From an uncultured Alphaproteobacteria bacterium (GTDB lineage: Bacteria > Pseudomonadota > Alphaproteobacteria > HIMB59 > GCA-002718135), in the NCBI GenBank assembly GCA_902610845.1, contig CACLXJ010000008.1, positions 1 through 36,708 of the forward strand: a stretch of DNA of 36,708 nucleotides, given 5' to 3'. Position 1 is the stretch's first letter, and each line of letters starts with the position of its first letter. Made by a program: the position numbers and the translations under genes. Shown one piece after another: positions 29,751-36,708 of the stretch. The notes under the pieces are model-generated. The model worked only from the letters and a program-made list of their open reading frames with translations. It had not been told where the DNA came from and did no database searches.

Positions 29751-31176
29751 TATTTACAATATTTTTTTTATACCCGAAATTTTTTTAGCATGCTCTTCAT
29801 TTGTTTGTTTACTTTTTGGCCTTTTTTTAAAAAAGAATGCTTTTAGACAAACTTCCAATCTAGCAGTTTTCGTTTTATTATTAACCATTTTGCTTGTTTA
29901 CTATGATAGTGAATCAAATTTTGCAAATTATAAAAGTTTATTTAGCCACTCTTCTTTTATAAATTTTTTTAAAATTTTAGCTCTATTAGGATCTATAGCC
30001 AGTATCATCATTTCTAAAGATTATTTCTTAGGGATTAAGCTAAAAAATTTTGAAATTCCTGTTTTATTTTTATTTTCAACACTTGGGATGATGTTAATGA
30101 TTGCTTCAAATAATCTTATGTCCATGTATCTAGCAATAGAACTACAAAGTTTATCTCTCTATGTTGCTGCAGCAATAAAAAGAGATTCAATCTCATCAGC
30201 TGAGTCAGGAGTAAAATACTTTATTTTAGGAGCATTATCTTCGGGTATACTTTTATATGGTTTCTCGTTAATTTATGGATTTACTGGTTCAATGAATTTT
30301 GATGATATAAGTTTCTATTTATCAAAATATGATAATTTAAATTTAGGTCTAATATTTGGGCTTGTATTTGTGATGGTAGGCTTGGCTTTTAAGGTTTCAG
30401 CCGTACCTTTCCATATGTGGACTCCCGATGTTTATGAAGGAGCTCCAAACTCAATTACAGGTTTTTTTGCTATTGTCCCTAAGATTGCTGCAGTAGCTTT
30501 AATTTATCGTTTTTGCTTAGTTCCATTTGAAAATTTTTATTTAGAATGGAGTCAAATAATTTTATTTTTATCAATAGCCTCAATGTTTCTTGGAGCTATA
30601 GCGGCTATAGCACAGTCAAATATTAAAAGATTATTAGCTTATAGTTCTATCGGACATATAGGTTATATATTAATAGCTTTAGTTGCCGCAAATGATGATG
30701 GAATTAAAGCAGCATCAATTTATATGTTTTCATACATGATAATGAATGTTGCTATTTTTGCTATTTTACTCTCGTTAAAAGTTAAAAATGAATATTTAAT
30801 TAACATAAATGATTTAAAAGGGTTAAGTAAAAGTAATCCAATCGTTAGTCTTTCTATTTCAATAATAATGCTATCTATGGCTGGCATCCCGCCATTTATA
30901 GGATTTTTTGGAAAGTTTTATGTTTTCATTGCTGCAATTGAACAAGAATTATATGTACTTTCAGTTCTTGGTGTCCTAGCTAGTGTAATTTCTGCTTTTT
31001 ATTATTTAAGAATTATTAAGATAATGTATTTTGATGAAAGTAAAAGTGAAGGAATAATTAATTTTCAAATTTCTTTTCAATCAAAAATTATTCTGTCCTT
31101 AAGTTTATTTTTAATTATTTGTTTTATATTTTACCCGTCTCTATTGATTAATATATCAGCAACTTTGACCATTTGA
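29740..31176 (+). CDS. nuoN: NADH-quinone oxidoreductase subunit N
   Basis: This 478-residue antiporter-like subunit is the third of the related pumps. The key Glu is in AIELQSLSLYVAAA at about 132-145. FKVSAVPFHMWTPDVYEGAP at about 217-236 holds the central Lys region, and KRLLAYSSIGHIGYIL near 297-312 a further conserved stretch. It closes the nuo cluster and is followed 3 bp later by birA, so the transcript probably continues. Confidence 0.96.
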   Translation: MLNNIYNIFFIPEIFLACSSFVCLLFGLFLKKNAFRQTSNLAVFVLLLTILLVYYDSESNFANYKSLFSHSSFINFFKILALLGSIASIIISKDYFLGIKLKNFEIPVLFLFSTLGMMLMIASNNLMSMYLAIELQSLSLYVAAAIKRDSISSAESGVKYFILGALSSGILLYGFSLIYGFTGSMNFDDISFYLSKYDNLNLGLIFGLVFVMVGLAFKVSAVPFHMWTPDVYEGAPNSITGFFAIVPKIAAVALIYRFCLVPFENFYLEWSQIILFLSIASMFLGAIAAIAQSNIKRLLAYSSIGHIGYILIALVAANDDGIKAASIYMFSYMIMNVAIFAILLSLKVKNEYLININDLKGLSKSNPIVSLSISIIMLSMAGIPPFIGFFGKFYVFIAAIEQELYVLSVLGVLASVISAFYYLRIIKIMYFDESKSEGIINFQISFQSKIILSLSLFLIICFIFYPSLLINISATLTI

Positions 31177-31179
31177 TAA

Positions 31180-31914
31180 ATGTCATTAGATAAAATTAAA
31201 AATCTTTTAGATAAAAACAATTTTGATTTTTATTTTATTGAATCTGTAGATTCTACAATGTCAGAGGTTAAAAAACTTATTTATAACAGAAATATATGTT
31301 TAATGGCAAATGAACAAAAAAAAGGATTTGGTAGACGAGGAACAACTTGGGAAAGTCCAAAAAATAATGTCTATATTTCTATTTTATCTAAAAATATATT
31401 GCCAATAGAAAATCATTTTTTAAATAATGCTTTTATTACTAATATGATCTGTTCTGTGATTGAAAATATTTGTAATGTTAAAACTCAAATTAAATGGCCA
31501 AATGATATTTTAATTAATAAAGAAAAAATTTCTGGAATAATTTCTGAAATATTTAGTATCAAAAGTAATAAATATATAAATACTGGTTTTGGAGTTAATA
31601 TACTATCTTCTCCAAAAATTGAAAATTATCCAACAACTAATATTAATAAATACAATAAAGAAATTAACAATTTTTATTTTGTATATGAAATTATGGAAGA
31701 GTATTTTAATAATTTTAAACAACTGCTAAATAATCACGAAAAAATTATGACTGAATATAAAAGTAGATTATTATATTTAGGAGGTAATATTAATTTAAAA
31801 ATTGATGAACAAAATGTAAAACAAGGAATATTTCATAATCTAAACCCAGATGGTTCAATCACTTTAAAAAATAATATTAATTTTGAAAATATATATAATG
31901 CTAGAATAATTTAA
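31180..31914 (+). CDS. birA: Biotin--[acetyl-CoA-carboxylase] ligase
   Basis: This 244-residue enzyme activates biotin with ATP and attaches it to the carrier protein of acetyl-CoA carboxylase. The biotinyl-AMP loop appears as KKGFGRRGTTWESP at about 47-60, and the active-site block as IKWPNDILINKEKISGIISE at about 105-124. There is no N-terminal DNA-binding domain, so this is the mono-functional form and not a repressor. The position after nuoN is common in alphaproteobacteria. It overlaps coaX by 1 bp. Confidence 0.92.
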   Translation: MSLDKIKNLLDKNNFDFYFIESVDSTMSEVKKLIYNRNICLMANEQKKGFGRRGTTWESPKNNVYISILSKNILPIENHFLNNAFITNMICSVIENICNVKTQIKWPNDILINKEKISGIISEIFSIKSNKYINTGFGVNILSSPKIENYPTTNINKYNKEINNFYFVYEIMEEYFNNFKQLLNNHEKIMTEYKSRLLYLGGNINLKIDEQNVKQGIFHNLNPDGSITLKNNINFENIYNARII

Positions 31915-32675
31915 TGATTGTTATAGATGCAGGTAATACTAATATAGTTATAGGTTTTTATACAAAAAATAAATTAAATAAAATTATTAGATTAAAAACA
32001 GAAAAAAAAATCAATATTACACAAAAAAAAATAAATAAATTTTTTAAATCTAACAAAAAGTTGATTAATAATCTTAAAGATAGATTTTGTATCTTGTCCT
32101 CTGTTGTACCCTCTTTAAATTTAATTTTTAAAAATATTTTTGAAAAAAATAAATTCAAATTTTATGTAATTAATGCAAAAAAAATATCATTTAGAAATAG
32201 TATCAATTATAATTTAAATCAAATTGGAAGTGATCGAATAGCAAACTATGCCTATGTATATAGTAAGAAAATCAAAGACTGTATAATTGTCGACTTTGGT
32301 ACAGCTACTACTTTTGATGTCATTAAAAATAATCAATATTTAGGTGGATTAATTTTTCCAGGTATCAATCTTTCAATGGAGACACTTTTAAAAAATGCTG
32401 AGTTAATAAAAACGTCAAAAATCTCAAAATCAAATAAAATTGTTAATAGTAATACATCCGCTTCTATTCAATCAGGTTTCTATTTCGGTTATTTGCATGC
32501 AGTTAATGGCATATTAAAGCAAATTATTAAGGAGAATAACTTTAAGCCCAAAGTCTATATTACGGGTGGTCTAGGTAAAATATTTAGGGATAAAATTATT
32601 TATAAACCTATATATATGGAACATTTGACATTAGAAGGAATAAAAGAAATCGGTAACAAAAATTTTTATGAGTAA
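31914..32675 (+). CDS. coaX: Type III pantothenate kinase
   Basis: This 253-residue enzyme catalyses the first step of CoA synthesis, phosphorylating pantothenate. The actin-like fold motifs of the family are present: MIVIDAGNTN at 1-10 (phosphate binding), IGSDRIAN at about 103-110 (substrate site), VDFGTATTFDVI at about 124-135 and GGLIFPGI at about 143-150, with TGGLG near the C terminus. The protein is very Asn- and Lys-rich. It overlaps rnj by 8 bp. Confidence 0.92.
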   Translation: MIVIDAGNTNIVIGFYTKNKLNKIIRLKTEKKINITQKKINKFFKSNKKLINNLKDRFCILSSVVPSLNLIFKNIFEKNKFKFYVINAKKISFRNSINYNLNQIGSDRIANYAYVYSKKIKDCIIVDFGTATTFDVIKNNQYLGGLIFPGINLSMETLLKNAELIKTSKISKSNKIVNSNTSASIQSGFYFGYLHAVNGILKQIIKENNFKPKVYITGGLGKIFRDKIIYKPIYMEHLTLEGIKEIGNKNFYE

Positions 32676-34341
32676 TAATTTACAACTAAATGATTTTAAT
32701 GAAGGACTACACTTTTTATCTCTTGGGGGTATTGGAGAAATAGGTGCAAATTGTTATCTTTACGGATGTGATGGAAAATGGATAATGATAGATTTAGGCC
32801 TTACATTTGCAGATGAAAAGTTTCCCGGTGTAGATTTGTTGGTACCAAAAATAGATCATATTGAAAGTTTAGAAGATAATCTCGAGGCTATTATTGTCAG
32901 CCATGGTCATGAAGATCATGCAGGAGCTGTCGCGTTCTTAGCAAATAAAATTAAATGTCCTGTATATGCTAGTAAATTTGCAAAATTTCTTATCGAAAAT
33001 AGGCTAAAAGAATTCAATAAAGTAGAAGGATTTACTTTAAAAGAGATGGATCTAGACAAGAAATTAATACTCAATAATTTTGATATAAGTTTTATTCCAA
33101 CTACACACTCAATTCCTGAACCAACTGCAATAGTAATTAAAACAACGTATGGATCATTACTTCATACTGCTGATTGGAAAATAGATCATTCACCTACTTT
33201 AGGAGACTCATTTTCAAAAGAAAAATTTGAAAAATTAGGAAATGACGGATTACTTGCCTTAATAGGTGACTCTACTAACGCAAATGTGCCTGGTAGATCA
33301 GAATCTGAAAGTGATGTTAGAGATGAACTAACAAGTATATTTTCAAGATTTTCTAATAGAATTGTTGTTACCTGTTTTTCTTCAAATATAGCACGAATGA
33401 AAAATATTATTCAAGCAGCAAAAAAAAATAAAAGAAAGGTCGCTCTTGTTGGTAGGAGTATGAAAAAAAATATCGAAGTAGCAAGAAAATGTGGTTATGT
33501 TGCAGATGATGAAATTTTTATTAGTGAAGATGAAGCTTCTTATATACCAAGAGAAAATTTAGTCATAATTTGTACTGGAAGTCAGGGTGAAAAAAGATCT
33601 GCGCTTTTCAGAATAGCTTATAATTCTCATCAACATTTACATTTAGAACCTGAAGATGTAGTAATTTTTAGCTCCAGAGATATTCCTGGTAATGAAAAAT
33701 CAATAAATAATTTAAAGAACTTACTTATTAGACAAAGAGTTGAGATAGTAACTGCTGATGATGAATTAGTACATGTTTCAGGTCATGGTTATGCAGATGA
33801 AATAAAACAAATGTATAATTGGACAAAACCATACTTATCTATTCCTGTGCATGGTGAACCCATGCATCTAGAGGCGCATAAACAATTATCTTACTCATCT
33901 CAAGTACCATTTACTAAAATTTTAGAAAATGGAAAATGTCTCAAAATTGCTCCAGGTGAACCTAAAATTGTAGAAAAATTTGAAACTGGAAAGTTAATTG
34001 TTGAGGGCAAAAATCTTTACGACTCTGAATCTGCATTTATTAAAGAGAGAAGGAAATATTCATTTGAGGGGCTAGTTTTAATTTCTTTAATTATCAATGA
34101 TGATGACTATTCAATTAATAAAAATATGTTACTTACTTTAAAAGGATTGCCGGGAATAGATGAAGAAAATATTAAGAATAATTTTAAAATACTTTTTATA
34201 GAAAACTATACAAAACTTAACAAAGATCAAAAATCATCAGATCTTATAGTATCCGACTTAGTTAAAAGTAGTTTTAGAAAGATTATAAAAAATTCAATTC
34301 AAAAAAAACCAGAAATTGAAGTTCATTTAATACGATCTTAA
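32668..34341 (+). CDS. rnj: Ribonuclease J
   Basis: This 557-residue metallo-beta-lactamase/beta-CASP nuclease processes and degrades RNA with 5' exonuclease and endonuclease activity. Zinc ligands are in SHGHEDHAG (His79, His81, Asp83, His84) with a later His in THSIPE and Asp in HTADWKID. The beta-CASP region has CFSSNIARM and VSGHGYADE, with VHGEPMHL after it. The C-terminal part after about 450 is more variable. It is flanked by overlaps of 8 bp (coaX) and 1 bp (the DUF1467 gene). Confidence 0.94.
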   Translation: MSNNLQLNDFNEGLHFLSLGGIGEIGANCYLYGCDGKWIMIDLGLTFADEKFPGVDLLVPKIDHIESLEDNLEAIIVSHGHEDHAGAVAFLANKIKCPVYASKFAKFLIENRLKEFNKVEGFTLKEMDLDKKLILNNFDISFIPTTHSIPEPTAIVIKTTYGSLLHTADWKIDHSPTLGDSFSKEKFEKLGNDGLLALIGDSTNANVPGRSESESDVRDELTSIFSRFSNRIVVTCFSSNIARMKNIIQAAKKNKRKVALVGRSMKKNIEVARKCGYVADDEIFISEDEASYIPRENLVIICTGSQGEKRSALFRIAYNSHQHLHLEPEDVVIFSSRDIPGNEKSINNLKNLLIRQRVEIVTADDELVHVSGHGYADEIKQMYNWTKPYLSIPVHGEPMHLEAHKQLSYSSQVPFTKILENGKCLKIAPGEPKIVEKFETGKLIVEGKNLYDSESAFIKERRKYSFEGLVLISLIINDDDYSINKNMLLTLKGLPGIDEENIKNNFKILFIENYTKLNKDQKSSDLIVSDLVKSSFRKIIKNSIQKKPEIEVHLIRS

Positions 34342-34574
34342 TGGCACTATTTACTCATGTTCTAATTTTTATCCTTGTTTGGTGGATTTTATTTTTCATA
34401 CTCCTACCGATTAAGATAAAAGTACCCCAAAAAGTAGAATCTGGACATGCAAAAAGTGCTCCAAGTAAGCCATATCTTCTAATAAAATTTATAGCAACTT
34501 CATTAATATCAGCTTTAATTTTATTTTTTTTGATTTTATTTGGATTTGATTTATCAAATATATTTAATAAATGA
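34341..34574 (+). CDS. DUF1467 family small membrane protein
   Basis: This 77-residue protein has two hydrophobic helices, at about residues 5-25 and 47-68, joined by a polar loop with GHAKSAPSKPYLLIKF. Length, topology and position between rnj and proS match the DUF1467 family of alphaproteobacteria. No function is known. It overlaps rnj by 1 bp and proS by 4 bp (ATGA), so it is translated in step with them. Confidence 0.85.
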   Translation: MALFTHVLIFILVWWILFFILLPIKIKVPQKVESGHAKSAPSKPYLLIKFIATSLISALILFFLILFGFDLSNIFNK

Positions 34575-35866
34575 AATATTCTAACTTTTTTCTTCCCACT
34601 ATTAAAGATGCACCATCAGATGCTGAAATAATTTCACATAAATTAATGATCAGAGCTGGCATGATTAAACAATCTAGTGCCGGTATTTATTCGTGGTTAC
34701 CTCTAGGTCTACTTGTATTAAAAAAAATTGAACAGATTGTTAGGGAGGAACAAAATAATGCAGGAGCAGTAGAACTGCTTATGCCTACGATTCAATCTTC
34801 TGATTTATGGATTAAATCAGGAAGATACGATGATTATGGAAAAGAAATGTTAAGGATTAAAGATAGAAGTGGAAGGGAAATGCTTTACGGCCCAACAAAT
34901 GAAGAATTAATTACAGATATATTTCAATCACATATAAATTCTTACAAAGATCTTCCAAAAAATCTTTATCATATTCAATGGAAATTCAGAGATGAAGTTA
35001 GGCCTAGGTTTGGAGTAATGCGAGGAAGAGAATTCTTAATGAAGGATAATTATTCATTTGATCTTGATGAAAGCCAGGCAAAAAAATCTTATGACAATAT
35101 GTTTAAAGCATACATAAAAACTTTTATTAGAATGGGTTTAACACCAATTTCTTTAAGAGCAGAAACAGGGCCAATTGGAGGCAGCTTAAGTCATGAATTT
35201 CAAATACTAGCTAAGACTGGTGAAAGTACACTTTATTATGATAAAAAATTAGAAACACTAAACCCTGAAACTATAGACCCAAATGAGTTGCAGTCATTTT
35301 ATGCTGCAGTTGATGATCAACATGATGAAAAAAATTGCCCAATTTCAAATGAAGATTTAAAAATTTCTAAGGGAATTGAAGTGGGTCATATATTTTATTT
35401 TGGAACAAAATATTCTGAGAAATTAAATGCATATGTTCAAGATAAAAGTGGGAAAAATGTTCCAGTACATATGGGATCATATGGTATTGGTGTTTCAAGA
35501 CTTGTGGGTGCAATTATAGAAGCTTATCATGATGAAAAAGGAATTAGGTGGCCTTTAGAGGTTGCTCCATTTAAGGTTTCTATAGTTAATTTAATGCCAG
35601 AAGATCAAGATTGTGCCACAAAATCATCAGAATATTATGAATATTTTATGAGAAATAATATTGAAGTCATTTTAGATGATAGAATCTGCAGTATAGGAAA
35701 AAAATTATCTGATAATGAGTTAATTGGGACACCATATCAAATTATTATTGGCAAAAGAGATTTAAAAGATAATTTTGTAGAAATAAAAAATCGCCAAAAT
35801 AATGAAAATGAAAAAATTTCATCCAATAGTGTAATTGATTTTATTAATAATAAGTTAAAAAAATAG
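34571..35866 (+). CDS. proS: Prolyl-tRNA synthetase (short form)
   Basis: This 431-residue class II enzyme charges tRNA-Pro. Class II motifs are visible: GIYSWLPLGL near 38-47, YGPTNEELI at about 97-105, RDEVRPRFGVMRGREFLMKD in two parts at about 138-157 (motif 2), and GSYGIGVSRLVGA near 302-314 (motif 3). The anticodon-binding domain fills the last 100 residues. The length shows that the editing insert of the long bacterial form is missing, as usual for alphaproteobacteria. It abuts lolC. Confidence 0.94.
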   Translation: MKYSNFFLPTIKDAPSDAEIISHKLMIRAGMIKQSSAGIYSWLPLGLLVLKKIEQIVREEQNNAGAVELLMPTIQSSDLWIKSGRYDDYGKEMLRIKDRSGREMLYGPTNEELITDIFQSHINSYKDLPKNLYHIQWKFRDEVRPRFGVMRGREFLMKDNYSFDLDESQAKKSYDNMFKAYIKTFIRMGLTPISLRAETGPIGGSLSHEFQILAKTGESTLYYDKKLETLNPETIDPNELQSFYAAVDDQHDEKNCPISNEDLKISKGIEVGHIFYFGTKYSEKLNAYVQDKSGKNVPVHMGSYGIGVSRLVGAIIEAYHDEKGIRWPLEVAPFKVSIVNLMPEDQDCATKSSEYYEYFMRNNIEVILDDRICSIGKKLSDNELIGTPYQIIIGKRDLKDNFVEIKNRQNNENEKISSNSVIDFINNKLKK

Positions 35867-36708
35867 ATGATTTCTAAATCAGAACGATTACTGATTTTTA
35901 GGTTTTTATTCTCTAAGAAATCTGATGGCTATGTGTCTATTTTCGCTTGGTTTTCAATAATAGGTATTAGTTTAGGAGTAGCAGCAATTATTATAGTAAT
36001 GTCTGTTATGAATGGTTTTAGAATTGATTTAACTAACAGAATAATTGGACTTAATTCACACCTTAATATTTATAGTTTTGATAATGAGATAACAAATAAG
36101 CAAGCTGATGAACTCATATTGAATATTGATAATTCTTTTTTTTACCAACACTACAAATCTATTGAAACAAATGGATTAATTATAAAATCAAATAACTCAA
36201 AAGGTGTTATGATCAAAGGCTATGATGAATATGATAAAAATCATTACTTGTTTAATTCAATTAATAGGGGCGCATTAATTCAAAATCCAAAAAGTGAAAT
36301 ATTAATTGGAGACTCCTTAGCGAATGAAATGAATTTAAGTGTGGGAGATAAGGTTAAAATTGCAATTCCAAAGACTGATAAAACAATATTAGGAAATATT
36401 CCAAGATTTAAAACATTGGAGGTAGTAGGTGTATTTGATCTAGGTTTATATGAATATGATTCAAATTTAATTTTTTTATCTTCAGAACTTGTTAGAAAAT
36501 TACTCTTATATGATGAAGATATATATAACAAAATTGAATTCTTTGCATCATCTCCTAATGAAATTGAATTATTTAAAAATAAAGTAGAATTAGAAACATC
36601 TAATTTTTTATTAAATTTTTATTCAATATCTTGGAAGGATCAAAACAAAACTTTAATAAATGCGCTTAAGGTGGAAAAGAATGTTATGTTTATTATTCTT
36701 TCTTTAAT
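35867..36708 (+). CDS. lolC: Lipoprotein-releasing ABC transporter permease LolC/E, 5' part
   Basis: The frame opens with ATG at 35867, directly after the proS stop, and runs off the window end, giving about 280 residues. The N terminus shows the LolC/LolE pattern: ERLLIFRFLFSKKSDGYVSI, then a membrane helix (IIGISLGVAAIIIVMSVM) and NGFR. A periplasmic domain follows, with SWKDQNKTLINALKVEKNVM leading into the second helix at the edge. The complex releases lipoproteins from the inner membrane for transport to the outer membrane. The ATPase LolD would be expected just downstream. Confidence 0.9.
   Translation, partial: MISKSERLLIFRFLFSKKSDGYVSIFAWFSIIGISLGVAAIIIVMSVMNGFRIDLTNRIIGLNSHLNIYSFDNEITNKQADELILNIDNSFFYQHYKSIETNGLIIKSNNSKGVMIKGYDEYDKNHYLFNSINRGALIQNPKSEILIGDSLANEMNLSVGDKVKIAIPKTDKTILGNIPRFKTLEVVGVFDLGLYEYDSNLIFLSSELVRKLLLYDEDIYNKIEFFASSPNEIELFKNKVELETSNFLLNFYSISWKDQNKTLINALKVEKNVMFIILSL

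Overview
The window is a stretch of core genome from a very AT-rich, tightly packed bacterium. Gene content and order point to a streamlined marine alphaproteobacterium (SAR11-like, HIMB59-like or similar). The order tig-clpP-clpX-lon-hupB is alphaproteobacterial in style, as is the full 14-subunit nuo cluster followed by birA-coaX-rnj-DUF1467-proS-lolC. Spacers are minimal and many genes overlap by 1-17 bp. I see no mobile elements, CRISPR arrays or phage genes, and no gene-free stretch longer than 300 bases. The exact clade cannot be fixed by eye.

Layout. 1-433: 3' end of a glycosyltransferase family 9 gene. 493-1907: two polar amino-acid ABC permeases. 1904-3230 (minus): a cytochrome c'/c556-type protein and an IolE-type inosose dehydratase. 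3274-4095: a class I glutamine amidotransferase. 4079-7498 (minus): glycerol kinase and topoisomerase IV subunit B. 7586-10757 (minus): a nitrogen block, transcribed as aminotransferase, glnB (PII), two tandem glutamine-riboswitch aptamers, glnA, then a strong terminator. 10810-11039: tRNA-His and tRNA-Leu. 11056-17090: trigger factor, ClpP, ClpX, Lon and HU, ending in a strong terminator. 17145-17300: tRNA-Val and tRNA-Asp. 17401-36708: nuoA-N, birA, coaX, rnj, a DUF1467 protein, proS and the 5' part of lolC, with no gap between genes above 7 bp.

How the parts work together. The tig-clp-lon set covers folding and degradation of new proteins. The nuo set encodes all of respiratory complex I. 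The genes after it cover biotin attachment, CoA synthesis, RNA turnover, tRNA charging and lipoprotein export. In the nitrogen block, glutamine synthetase appears to be under RNA control by glutamine, beside a PII protein whose T-loop is unlike the usual one.

Nothing here looks like a wholly new system. The most interesting part is the glnA leader: two glutamine aptamers in series, followed by a segment that can fold into two mutually exclusive hairpins, one of them terminator-like. Next come the divergent PII T-loop and the convergent genes that share a single TTAA as both stop codons.
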